Source of the DNA: Rhizobium sp. CC-YZS058
GTDB lineage: Bacteria > Pseudomonadota > Alphaproteobacteria > Rhizobiales > Rhizobiaceae
Assembly: GCF_034720595.1 (NCBI RefSeq)
Contig: NZ_JAYESJ010000001.1
Span: 1,452,001 to 1,516,000 of the forward strand
Direction: 5' to 3'
Length of the DNA stretch: 64,000 nucleotides
The position numbers were made by a program, and so were the translations under genes. Under the pieces are notes generated by a model. It was not told where the DNA came from, made no database searches, and worked only from the letters and a program-made list of their open reading frames with translations. Below, in pieces: positions 27,236 to 36,357 of this stretch (position 1 is the stretch's first letter; each line of letters starts with the position of its first letter).

Positions 27236-29881
27236 CTAGACGCGCTCCACGAATCCATCCAGCACCCGCTTCTGCCCCGCCCGGTCGAAATCGATCGTCA
27301 GCTTGTTGCCTTCGATGGCGGCCACGTTGCCGTTGCCGAATTTGATGTGAAAGACGCGGTCGCCGAGGGAGAATTTGGAGGGGACGTCGGTGGTGGACTT
27401 GGCGATCAGTTCCCCTTCGATGGTGCGGCTGCGCGGACCGCTCTCGCCATAGCCGATCCGCTCGACCGCCACGCCGGAGCGATTGCCCCAATTGTCGCGC
27501 GTCGCGTCGGTGCGGTTCGCCTGGGCGCGTTTCCAGCCGGGCGTCTGGTAGGTGTTGGAGAAGGGTTCGGACAGGCCGGCCGCCTTGTCGAAGCGCGATT
27601 GGCCGTAGCCGCCGCGCCCATAGCCGCCTCCGCCATAGCCGCCATAGCTCTGGTCCATCTCCGAGACCTCGACATGGCCCTCCGGCAGCTCGTCGAGGAA
27701 GCGGGAGGGAATGGTCGATTGCCAGAGGCCGTGAATGCGGCGGTTTGAGACGAACCAGACATGGCAGCGCCGCTTGGCGCGCGTCAGGCCGACATAGGCA
27801 AGCCGCCGCTCTTCCTCGAGCCCGGCGCGACCGCCCTCGTCGAGTGCGCGCTGATGCGGGAACAGCCCTTCCTCCCAGCCGGGCAGGAAGACGGTCTCGA
27901 ATTCCAGCCCCTTGGCGGAGTGGAGCGTCATGATGTTGACGGCGTCGAGGCTCTCGTTCTGCTCGGCATCCATGACCAGCGACACATGTTCGAGGAAGCC
28001 GCGCATGGAGTCGAAGGCCTCCATGGAGCGGATCAGTTCCTTCAGGTTGTCCAGCCGCCCCGGCGCTTCCGCCGTCTTGTCGGCTTTCCACATGTCGGTA
28101 TAGCCGGATTCCTCGAGGATCGTTTCGGCGAGCTCGGTATGCGGCGTGGTTTCCAGAAGGCCCTGCCAGCGGCGCACCATGGTCACGACATCGAACAGCG
28201 ACTTGCGCGCCTTGGCCTTGATGTCGTCGGTCTCGATCAGCTCGCCGGAGGCGGCGAGCATGGGGATGTCGCGGGCGCGGGCGTAGTCATGGATCAGCCG
28301 CACCGTCGTGTCGCCGAGACCCCGCTTCGGCGTGTTGACGATCCGCTCGAAGGCGAGGTCGTCGGCGCCCTGGCAGACGAGGCGGAAATAGGCCATGGCA
28401 TCGCGGATCTCGAGCCGCTCGTAGAAGCGCGGGCCGCCGATGACCCGGTAGTTGAGGCCGAGGGTGACGAATCGGTCTTCGAACTCGCGCATCTGGAACG
28501 AGGCGCGCACCAGGATCGCCATATCGTTCAGCGCGTGCTTCTTGCGCTGCAGCTGCTCGATCTCTTCGCCGACCGCACGGGCCTCCTCTTCCGAGTCCCA
28601 TGCGGCATGAACCTGCACGCGCTCGTCCTCCGGGCTCGTCCGCTCGGTGAAGAGCGTCTTGCCGAGCCGGCCCTCATTATGGGCGATCAGGTGGCCGGCA
28701 GCGCCGAGAATATGGGCGGTGGAGCGGTAGTTCCGCTCGAGCTTGATGACCTTGGCGCCCGGGAAATCCTTCTCGAAGCGCAGGATATTGTCCACCTCCG
28801 CGCCCCGCCAGCCATAGATCGACTGGTCGTCATCGCCGACGCAGCAGATGTTGACCTGCCGTGCGCTCGCGCTGTCGCCGCTCTGCGGCGCGCTCCGCGA
28901 GGGCGCGCCATCGGGTGCGACGGCCGCTTGGCCTTGCCGGCCTTCGGCCGGGGCCGCCCCCGCTTCGTCCCGGCGCGGGGCGGAACGCTGGGCGAGCAGG
29001 CGCAGCCAGAGATACTGGGCGGTGTTGGTGTCCTGATACTCGTCGACGAGGATATAGCGGAACCGGGCATGATACTCCCGCAGCAGGTCCGGATGCTGGC
29101 GGAAGATCGCGATCGGGTGCAGCAGCAGGTCGCCGAAATCGCAGGCGTTCAGGCTGCGCAGCCGCGCCTGGTAGGCGGCGTAGAGCGTGCGGCCCTTGCC
29201 GTTGGCGAAGGCCCGCGCGTCGCCTTCCGGAATATCGGGCGGGGTCAGGCCCTTGTTCTTCCAGCCGTCGATCATCTGGGCGAACTGCTTGGCCGGCCAG
29301 CGCTTGTCGTCGATCTGCTCGGCCTGCAGCAGCTGCTTGATCAGCCGGGTCACGTCATCGGTGTCGAGAATGGTGAAGTCGGAGCGCAGGCCGGCGAGCT
29401 CGGCATGGCGGCGCAACAGCTTGACACCGATCGAGTGGAAGGTGCCGAGCCAGGGCATGCCCTCGACCGCGCCACCGACGAGCACGCCGATGCGCTCCTT
29501 CATCTCGCGCGCCGCCTTGTTGGTGAAGGTCACCGCCAGGATCTGGCTCGGATAGGCACGGCCGGTTTCCAGAATATGGGCAATGCGGGTGGTGAGCACG
29601 CGCGTCTTCCCGGTGCCGGCGCCGGCCAGCACCAGAACAGGACCGTCCAGCGTTTCCACCGCCTCGCGCTGTTCCGGGTTGAGGCCCGAGAGATAGTCTG
29701 CCGCGGGGCCGGGTCCACCGGAGCGCGCCGCCATGGCGCGCGCGGCGATGCCGCCGGCAGCCGGCGCATGCTGCCCGTCCCCCTGCCGCGCACGGGCGGC
29801 GGGTGCCGCCTCCTGCGGCTTTCGGCCGGCCCGAACGGGCTCTTCGTCGAAGAAGGGAATATCGTCAAATCCGTTGCTCAT
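27236..29881 (-). CDS. uvrD: UvrD/PcrA-type ATP-dependent DNA helicase
   Basis: This superfamily-1 3'-5' helicase acts in nucleotide-excision and mismatch repair. Motif I is GAGTGKTRVLTTRI, motif II DEYQDTNTAQYLWLRLLAQ, motif III GDDDQSIYGWRGAEVDNI, and motifs IV-VI include NYRST, TLHSAKGLEFETVFLPG and VGLTRAKRR. The C-terminal tail has a YGGYGGGGYGRGGYG low-complexity run and a Tudor-like end (LGDRVFHIKFGNGNVAAIEG). The length of 881 residues is above the usual figure partly because of a 40-odd-residue insertion between motifs II and III. ATG 29881 opens MSNGFDDIPFFDEE; the longer frame to 29935 is less family-like. Confidence 0.93.
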   Translation of the reverse strand: MSNGFDDIPFFDEEPVRAGRKPQEAAPAARARQGDGQHAPAAGGIAARAMAARSGGPGPAADYLSGLNPEQREAVETLDGPVLVLAGAGTGKTRVLTTRIAHILETGRAYPSQILAVTFTNKAAREMKERIGVLVGGAVEGMPWLGTFHSIGVKLLRRHAELAGLRSDFTILDTDDVTRLIKQLLQAEQIDDKRWPAKQFAQMIDGWKNKGLTPPDIPEGDARAFANGKGRTLYAAYQARLRSLNACDFGDLLLHPIAIFRQHPDLLREYHARFRYILVDEYQDTNTAQYLWLRLLAQRSAPRRDEAGAAPAEGRQGQAAVAPDGAPSRSAPQSGDSASARQVNICCVGDDDQSIYGWRGAEVDNILRFEKDFPGAKVIKLERNYRSTAHILGAAGHLIAHNEGRLGKTLFTERTSPEDERVQVHAAWDSEEEARAVGEEIEQLQRKKHALNDMAILVRASFQMREFEDRFVTLGLNYRVIGGPRFYERLEIRDAMAYFRLVCQGADDLAFERIVNTPKRGLGDTTVRLIHDYARARDIPMLAASGELIETDDIKAKARKSLFDVVTMVRRWQGLLETTPHTELAETILEESGYTDMWKADKTAEAPGRLDNLKELIRSMEAFDSMRGFLEHVSLVMDAEQNESLDAVNIMTLHSAKGLEFETVFLPGWEEGLFPHQRALDEGGRAGLEEERRLAYVGLTRAKRRCHVWFVSNRRIHGLWQSTIPSRFLDELPEGHVEVSEMDQSYGGYGGGGYGRGGYGQSRFDKAAGLSEPFSNTYQTPGWKRAQANRTDATRDNWGNRSGVAVERIGYGESGPRSRTIEGELIAKSTTDVPSKFSLGDRVFHIKFGNGNVAAIEGNKLTIDFDRAGQKRVLDGFVERV
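28857..28990. repeat. In-frame palindrome-rich insertion in uvrD
   Basis: Within uvrD, between motifs II and III, a GC-rich block contains three perfect hairpins in close succession: GGCGCGC 28887-28893 with GCGCGCC 28903-28909; CCGGCC-TTC-GGCCGG at 28937-28951; and CCGCCCC with GGGGCGG flanking about 28955-28983. It encodes an Ala/Arg/Pro/Ser-rich stretch absent from the helicase core. The frame is kept. It looks like a palindromic repeat inserted in a coding sequence. Confidence 0.6.
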
Positions 29882-30149
29882 GGCGCCCAATGTAGTGATT
29901 CGGGGTGGAAAGGCCAGAATGCGTTCTGCTTTCATTCCTTTGCTGCTCTCGCCCTAGAGTTCGGCGCGACCATGACGATCCCGTGCAAATGGGGATGGCG
30001 CGATCACGGTTCCGTGAAAATTTCCGTGAGATTACAAAGTGGTAATAATGAATCTCGCGCATTGATCGAACCGGATGCCTTGGTTAGGCTTTACCCCAGC
30101 GAAGGAGGCGTGGCTTACGCTCCCCAGCCGTTTTCCACGGAGTGTTTTC

Positions 30150-31406
30150 ATGCGGATCTGGACACAGCTTGCTGTCGGTGTCGTCGTTCTTGCGGCAGGC
30201 GGTGCGGCCTTCGTCCATTTCGTGCCTTCAGCCGGACCCAAGCTCGTGGCTGCCGGTGTGCCGGCCAATCTCGTGGCGCTCGTTGCTCCTGCATCGCCGG
30301 AGGGTGGTGCGGCGCGTTCGGGCGGGCAGGGCGATGGGCAGGCTCGAGGCCAGGCGGGCGGGCAAGCTGGCAATCAGGGCCGTGGCCAGAATCCCGGGCG
30401 CGGCAACCAGACGCCGCTCGTCGTCACCGAAGCCGCCGGCACGGCGCTGGTCAATGACCGCCTGAACGCGATCGGCAATGGCGAGGCCATTCTCTCCGTC
30501 ACCGTGACCCCGCTGTCGACCGGCAATCTCGCCGAGGTTCTCGTCAAGTCCGGCGACAAGGTGGGCGCCGGCCAGGTGATCGCCCGGCTCGACAATGAGG
30601 AGCAGAAGATCGCCGTCGACCAGGCCAAGGTCGCGCTGGCGGGGGCCAAGGACAAGGTGGAGCGCAACCGCCGCCTCGGCAATGCCGTCTCGATCGCCAC
30701 GCTTCGGGAGGCGGAATTTGCCGAACAGGCTGCAGAACTGGCGCTGAAGATGGCCGAACTTGATCTCACCCGGCGGGACATCGTCGCACCGTCCAAGGGC
30801 GTGGTCGGCATCATCACCGTCAATCCGGGAGATTACGTCACGACCGCGAGCGCGATCGCCGTGGTCGACGACCGTTCGCAGATCCTCGTCGATTTCTGGG
30901 TGCCGGAGCGCTTCGCCAACAAGATGAGCGTCGGCCAGGAGATCGAGGCCGTGCCTGTTGCCGCCCAGACCCAGACGCTGAAAGGCCAGATCTTCGCAAT
31001 CGACAACCGCATCGACCAGGCGAGCCGGACGCTCCGGGTCCGGGCGAAGCTGGACAATCCCGATGATGCGCTCAGGGCCGGTATGTCCTTCGCGGTCACC
31101 GCCCGTTTCCCCGGCGATACCTTCCCGACCGTCAATCCCCTTTCGGTTCAGTGGAGCGCGGATGGCTCCTTCGTCTGGCGCGTCAAGGGCGAGACCTCGG
31201 AGCGCGTGCCGGTCAAGATCGTCCAGCGCAATTCCGACAAGGTGCTGGTGGATGCCGCGCTCGCCAAGGGCGATCTCGTCGTTACCGAGGGCGTGCAGCG
31301 CCTTCGCAATGGCGGCAAGGTGCAGATGGCCAACCGCGCCGCTCCGCCGGAGCAGGAGGTCTCGCAGGCGACTGCGGCCGACGTTTCTGCCGGAGGCGCC
31401 CGATGA
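30150..31406 (+). CDS. RND efflux periplasmic adaptor (HlyD/MFP family)
   Basis: This membrane fusion protein couples an RND pump to an outer-membrane channel. It has an N-terminal anchor helix (residues about 7-25), a Gly/Gln-rich low-complexity linker (about 55-90), then the barrel-sandwich (VKSGDKVGAGQVIARLDNEEQ), a short helical hairpin, the beta-barrel domain and a membrane-proximal domain. ATG 30150 follows CGGAG; the frame extends 25 codons upstream without signal-like character. The stop overlaps the pump start by ATGA. Confidence 0.9.
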   Translation: MRIWTQLAVGVVVLAAGGAAFVHFVPSAGPKLVAAGVPANLVALVAPASPEGGAARSGGQGDGQARGQAGGQAGNQGRGQNPGRGNQTPLVVTEAAGTALVNDRLNAIGNGEAILSVTVTPLSTGNLAEVLVKSGDKVGAGQVIARLDNEEQKIAVDQAKVALAGAKDKVERNRRLGNAVSIATLREAEFAEQAAELALKMAELDLTRRDIVAPSKGVVGIITVNPGDYVTTASAIAVVDDRSQILVDFWVPERFANKMSVGQEIEAVPVAAQTQTLKGQIFAIDNRIDQASRTLRVRAKLDNPDDALRAGMSFAVTARFPGDTFPTVNPLSVQWSADGSFVWRVKGETSERVPVKIVQRNSDKVLVDAALAKGDLVVTEGVQRLRNGGKVQMANRAAPPEQEVSQATAADVSAGGAR

Positions 31407-34400
31407 GCGGCGGCGGCAGCCATGGCGGCGGCACGAAGGGGCAGGCGGGCTTCACCGCGCTCTTCATTCGCCGTCCCGTCTTCGCCATGGTGGTCAACAC
31501 CCTGATCATCGTGGCTGGTCTCGCCGCGCTGAACGGCGTGGAGATCCGCGAACTGCCGGAGGTCGACCGCCCGGTCGTCTCCGTCAACACCCGTTTCGAA
31601 GGCGCGGCGCCGGAAACGGTCGACCGCGAGGTGACCTCGGTCATCGAAGGCGCGGTTTCCCGCGTGCAGGGCATCCAGGATATTTCCTCGACCTCGCAAT
31701 ATGCGCAGAGCCGGGTAACGCTTCAATTTTCCGATTCCACCGATATCGGCCAGGCGTCCAACGACGTGCGCGACGCGCTCGGCCGCGTGACCAACGATCT
31801 GCCGGATTCCGCCGATGCGCCGCAGATCGTCAAGGCCGATGCTGACAGCCAGCCGATCGTCCGCCTGGCGCTGACCTCCGATCTCCTCTCGATGGAAGAT
31901 CTGACGCTGCTGGCCGAAAACGAGGTGACGGACCGGCTGGCCGCCGTCGAAGGCGTGGCCGACGTGCAGTTGAACGGCGATCAGGAGAAGATCTTCCGCA
32001 TCGACGTCGATCAGTCGAAGCTCGCCTCGCGCGGGCTCACCGTCGCCAATTTGCGCACGGCGCTCGCCACCGCCTCGCTGGATGTGCCCGCCGGATCGCT
32101 GACCAGCGCCGACCAGGATATTTCCGTGCGCGCCACCGCCGACCTGCAGACGCCCGAACAATTCGAGCGGGTGCTGCTTGGCGACAATGTGCGGCTCGGC
32201 GATGTGGCGACCGTTACCATGGGCCCCGATATCGGCACCTCGGCGCTGCGCTCCGGCGGCAAGCAGGGCATCGGGCTCGGCATCATCCGCCAGGCGCAAT
32301 CGAACACGCTGGACATTTCCGAGGGCGTGAAGTCGACGGTGGCGGAGATCCAGACGATTCTGCCGGCCGGAACCACGCTGACGATCACCAGCGACGACGC
32401 GGTCTTCATTCAGGGCGCGATCCATGAGGTGGAGATCGCGCTCGTCGCCTCGGTGCTGATCGTCACCATCGTCATCTACCTCTTCCTGCTCGATTGGCGG
32501 GCGACGCTCATCCCGACGCTGACCATGCCGATCGCGCTGATCGGCACCTGCGCGGCCATCTATCTCGCCGGTTTCTCGATCAACATCCTGACGCTGCTCG
32601 CCATCGTGCTCGCCACGGGCCTGGTGGTGGACGATGCGATCGTGGTGCTGGAAAACATCGTCCGGCGGCGAAGCGAAGGCATGGGGCCGCGGGCGGCCGC
32701 CGTGCTCGGCACGACGGAAGTGTTCTTCGCCGTCATCGCCACCACGGCAACGCTGATCGCCGTCTTCGTGCCGCTCTCCTTTCTTCCCGGGCAGACCGGC
32801 GGGCTCTTCCGCGAATTCGGATTCGTCCTCGCCTTTGCCATTCTTCTTTCGGCCTTCGTGGCGCTGACGCTCTGTCCGATGCTCGCTTCCCGGATGTTGA
32901 AAGCCCACGCCGAGGGACACGGCCACAGCGGCATCATGGGTCGGATCGGGGCGGCTGCTGCCGGTTTCTACCGCCGCACGCTCCGCGCCTGCCTCAACGC
33001 GCCGCTGATTGTCTTCATCGTCGCCGCCATGGTCGTGGCAGCCGGCGCCGGCGCCTTCACCACCATCACCTCCGAGCTGACGCCGACCGAAGATCGCGCC
33101 CGCGTGCTCCTGCGCATCCAGGCGCCGCAGGGGGTTTCGCTCGACTATACGCAAGCGCAGATGCGGCGGGTGGAAGACGCCCTGCAGCCGATGGTCGACA
33201 AGGGCGAGATCGCTAATGTCTATTCGGTGTCCGGCCAGGGGGGCTCCGTCAATGGCGGCTTCATCGTGCTTACCCTTGCCGACTGGAAGGAGCGGACGCG
33301 CACGCAGCAGCAGATCTCGCAGGAGATTACCCAGCTCACCAACAAGATCCCGTCGATCCGCGTCTTCCCCGTGCAGCCGAACAGCCTTGGCATTCGCGGT
33401 GCCGGCAATGGACTGCAGATCGCGCTGGTCGGCAACGACTACAAGAAGCTCGGCGACGCCGCTGCCTCGCTGGTGCGCGCGATGGAAGACAGCGGCAAGT
33501 TCCAGAATGTCCGGCTGAACTACGAGGCAAACCAGGCCCAGCTTTCGGTGACGATCGACCGCGAGCGCGCCTCCGATCTGGGCATCGATATCACCGGTCT
33601 CTCCTCCGCCCTGCAGGCGATGCTCGACGGCAACTCCGTGCTCGACGTCTATGTCGAAGGGGAAGCCTATCCGGTCAAGCTTCTCTCGACCACCAATCCG
33701 ATCAACGATCCGACCGACCTGCAGAACATCTATCTCAAGACCGGCGACGGGCGCATCGTCCCCATGTCGTCGATCGCCAGCGTCGAGGAACAGGCGGTTG
33801 CGCCGCAGCTGCAGCGCGAGCAGCAATTGCGCTCGGTGTCGCTTTCGGCCGGGCTTGCCCCCGGCATCGGGCTCAGCGAAGCGCTCACCTATGCCGAACA
33901 GACCGCGGCGCCGCTGCTGCCGCCGGGCTCCCGCGTCATCCCGCTCGCCGAGGCGGCGACGCTGAACGAGAATTCGAACGGCCTCCTGATCACCTTCGGC
34001 TTCGCGCTGGTCATCATCTTCCTCGTTCTGGCCGCCCAGTTCGAAAGCGTGATCAGCGGGCTGATCATCATGTCCACCGTGCCGCTCGGTCTCGCCTGCG
34101 GCGTCTTCGCCATCATTCTCACCGGCAACACGCTCAACATCTACAGCCAGATCGGCCTGGTGCTGCTGGTCGGCATCATGGCCAAGAACGGGATCCTGAT
34201 CGTCGAATTTGCCAACCAGCTGCGCGACCAGGGGCAGGGACTGCGCGAGGCGATCGAGAATGCCTCCAACATCCGCCTGCGTCCGGTGATGATGACGATG
34301 ATCGCCACCATCGTCGGCGCCGTGCCGCTGATCATGGCCAGCGGGGCAGGGGCGGAGGCGCGCATCGCACTCGGCTGGGTGCTGGTCGGCGGTCTGGGAC

Positions 34401-34564
34401 TGGCAACCGTGGTGACGCTTTATCTGACGCCCGTCGCCTACCTCGTCATCGCCCGCTTCACCAAGCCGCAGGTGGACGAGGAGCGGCGACTGCAGCGCGA
34501 ACTCGAAGAGGCGGAGCGCATCGCCACGCTCGAGGACCACCCGCTGCCGCAGGCGGCCGAGTAG
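31403..34564 (+). CDS. RND efflux transporter permease (HAE1-type)
   Basis: A 1053-residue proton-driven pump with the 12-helix RND layout. Helix 1 (AMVVNTLIIVAGLAALNG) and the two large periplasmic loops are clear, and the proton-relay Asp pair is in LVVDDAIVVLENIVRRRSEG. The second half repeats the plan, with LVLAAQFESVISGLIIMSTVPL and GIMAKNGILIVEFANQLRDQG. It is translationally coupled to the adaptor. No outer-membrane factor gene is adjacent. Substrates are unknown, but the type exports drugs and hydrophobic compounds. Confidence 0.93.
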   Translation: MSGGGSHGGGTKGQAGFTALFIRRPVFAMVVNTLIIVAGLAALNGVEIRELPEVDRPVVSVNTRFEGAAPETVDREVTSVIEGAVSRVQGIQDISSTSQYAQSRVTLQFSDSTDIGQASNDVRDALGRVTNDLPDSADAPQIVKADADSQPIVRLALTSDLLSMEDLTLLAENEVTDRLAAVEGVADVQLNGDQEKIFRIDVDQSKLASRGLTVANLRTALATASLDVPAGSLTSADQDISVRATADLQTPEQFERVLLGDNVRLGDVATVTMGPDIGTSALRSGGKQGIGLGIIRQAQSNTLDISEGVKSTVAEIQTILPAGTTLTITSDDAVFIQGAIHEVEIALVASVLIVTIVIYLFLLDWRATLIPTLTMPIALIGTCAAIYLAGFSINILTLLAIVLATGLVVDDAIVVLENIVRRRSEGMGPRAAAVLGTTEVFFAVIATTATLIAVFVPLSFLPGQTGGLFREFGFVLAFAILLSAFVALTLCPMLASRMLKAHAEGHGHSGIMGRIGAAAAGFYRRTLRACLNAPLIVFIVAAMVVAAGAGAFTTITSELTPTEDRARVLLRIQAPQGVSLDYTQAQMRRVEDALQPMVDKGEIANVYSVSGQGGSVNGGFIVLTLADWKERTRTQQQISQEITQLTNKIPSIRVFPVQPNSLGIRGAGNGLQIALVGNDYKKLGDAAASLVRAMEDSGKFQNVRLNYEANQAQLSVTIDRERASDLGIDITGLSSALQAMLDGNSVLDVYVEGEAYPVKLLSTTNPINDPTDLQNIYLKTGDGRIVPMSSIASVEEQAVAPQLQREQQLRSVSLSAGLAPGIGLSEALTYAEQTAAPLLPPGSRVIPLAEAATLNENSNGLLITFGFALVIIFLVLAAQFESVISGLIIMSTVPLGLACGVFAIILTGNTLNIYSQIGLVLLVGIMAKNGILIVEFANQLRDQGQGLREAIENASNIRLRPVMMTMIATIVGAVPLIMASGAGAEARIALGWVLVGGLGLATVVTLYLTPVAYLVIARFTKPQVDEERRLQRELEEAERIATLEDHPLPQAAE

Positions 34565-34793
34565 ACGGACGGGCCGAAGCTGTCCCAGTTTGGCACAGCC
34601 GCGGGGGCGGAGTGTCAGCCGCCATTTTCCTTTGCGGGCCGGGGCTGTGTTTTCCTTGCGTCATCCATGGGACGAAAACCGAATGCAGTGCAGGAGGTGC
34701 TGGACAAAGTGATTCCGGTTCTTACAGTAGCGCCTTGATATTCCTGCAGGTCCGCCGCGACGACTGGGCCGCGGACGAAAGGCACCGAAACGG

Positions 34794-36203
34794 ATGGCAT
34801 TGAGTGCGATCAGGTCCGGCCTGCGCAACGAGACGGGCATTGCTGCGGCGCTCGCGGCGCTGGCTCCTCGCTTTGGCAACCGGCTGCAAACCGGCGAGGC
34901 GCTGCGCCGTCAGCACGCGCATTCGACCACCTATATTCCGGCGCAGCTTCCCGATGCCGTGATCTTCCCGGAGAGCGCCGCGGATGTCTGCGCCATCGTC
35001 GGCGTTGCGGCGGAGCACCGGGTGCCGCTGATTGCCTTCGGCACCGGGTCCTCGCTGGAAGGCCATGTCAATGCCCCGTCCGGCGGCCTCTCGCTCGACA
35101 TGAGCCGCATGACCCGCGTCCTCTCCGTCAATCAGGGCGATCTCGACTGTACGGTGGAGCCCGGCATCACCCGCGAGGCGCTCAACACCGAGCTGCGGGC
35201 GACGGGCCTGTTTTTCCCTATCGATCCCGGCGCCAATGCCTCCATCGGCGGCATGGCCTCCACCCGCGCCTCTGGCACCAATGCCGTCCGCTACGGCACC
35301 ATGCGGGAAAACGTGCTGGCCCTCAATGTCGTGACAGGGGACGGCCGGGAGATCACGACCGCGCGGCGGGCACGCAAGTCCTCGGCCGGCTACGACCTCA
35401 CCCGGCTCTTCGTCGGCGCCGAAGGCACGCTCGGCATCATCACCGCCGTCACGCTCCGCCTGCATGGGATCCCGGACATGATCGCCGGCGGCGTCTGCCA
35501 TTTTCCGACGATCGCGGACGCCTGCAATGCGGTGATCCTCACCATCCAGTCCGGCATTCCCGTTGCCCGCATCGAGCTGCTCGATGCCCTGCAGGTGAAA
35601 GCCTCCAACGCCTATTCCAATCTGTCCCTGCCCGAGACGCCGACCCTCTTCGTCGAGTTCCACGGGAGCCCCGAGGGCGTCGCGCTGCAATCGCAAGCCT
35701 TCGGCGAGATCGTGGCCGAGATGGGCGGGACGGATTTCAGCTGGACGTCGAATGCAGAGGAGCGGGCCGCTCTCTGGAAGGCGCGCCACAATGGCTATTG
35801 GGCGCAGCGCGCGCTGGCGCCGGGTCTCGCGATCCTCTCCACCGATGTGTGCGTGCCGATCTCGCGGCTGGCCGATTGCGTGACGGAAACGCAGGAGGAC
35901 AGCATCGCGCATGGCTTGATCGCCCCGATCGTCGGCCATGCGGGCGACGGCAATTTCCACGTCGGCCTGTTGTTCAACGATGCCGATCCGGCTGCTCTCG
36001 CCGGGGCGGAAGCCTTTGTCGAGCGGCTGAACGCGCGGGCGCTGGCTATGGACGGAACCTGCACGGGCGAACACGGCATCGGTCAGGGCAAGATGCCCTT
36101 TCTCGAAGCCGAACTCGGTGGCGCGGTCGACCTCATGCGGCAGGTGAAGCGCGGCCTCGATCCGCAGAATATCTTTAACCCCGGCAAGATCTTCCGCCTA
36201 TGA
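34794..36203 (+). CDS. FAD-binding oxidoreductase, D-lactate dehydrogenase (cytochrome)-like
   Basis: A 469-residue flavoprotein of the FAD-binding-4 / FAD-oxidase-C type. The PCMH FAD-binding domain shows IAFGTGSSLEGHVNAPSGGL and PGANASIGGMASTRASGTN, followed by VGAEGTLGIITAVTLRL. The C-terminal domain has the metal-site HAGDGNFHVGL and the end motif GTCTGEHGIGQGKMPFLEAE, typical of D-lactate dehydrogenase and glycolate oxidase subunit GlcD. Standing alone, without glcE/glcF, it is more likely a D-lactate or D-2-hydroxyacid dehydrogenase. The 229-base gap before it shows no clear feature. Confidence 0.87.
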   Translation: MALSAIRSGLRNETGIAAALAALAPRFGNRLQTGEALRRQHAHSTTYIPAQLPDAVIFPESAADVCAIVGVAAEHRVPLIAFGTGSSLEGHVNAPSGGLSLDMSRMTRVLSVNQGDLDCTVEPGITREALNTELRATGLFFPIDPGANASIGGMASTRASGTNAVRYGTMRENVLALNVVTGDGREITTARRARKSSAGYDLTRLFVGAEGTLGIITAVTLRLHGIPDMIAGGVCHFPTIADACNAVILTIQSGIPVARIELLDALQVKASNAYSNLSLPETPTLFVEFHGSPEGVALQSQAFGEIVAEMGGTDFSWTSNAEERAALWKARHNGYWAQRALAPGLAILSTDVCVPISRLADCVTETQEDSIAHGLIAPIVGHAGDGNFHVGLLFNDADPAALAGAEAFVERLNARALAMDGTCTGEHGIGQGKMPFLEAELGGAVDLMRQVKRGLDPQNIFNPGKIFRL

Positions 36204-36357
36204 GCACGGCGATGTCCTCCTTCCCCCGCAGTGCGGGCTTCTCTCGTTCAGGCCAGGCGTGCCCGCCTGCGGCGCGGCTGTCTGGAAATCGTCCGACCGG
36301 CGCAGGGTCGGGTGAGTCTCGTCCTGCGCGCCCGGTCAGGAAGAAGGCGTAAGGCAG

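Noticed and set aside
28857..28990. Sequencing error or frameshift in uvrD
   Set aside because: The frame is uninterrupted and the helicase motifs continue correctly on both sides.
31148..34540. A 1130-codon open frame opposite the RND pump
   Set aside because: It mirrors a high-GC gene and has Asp/His/Arg-rich shadow composition and no family motifs, while the sense frame has clear RND motifs.
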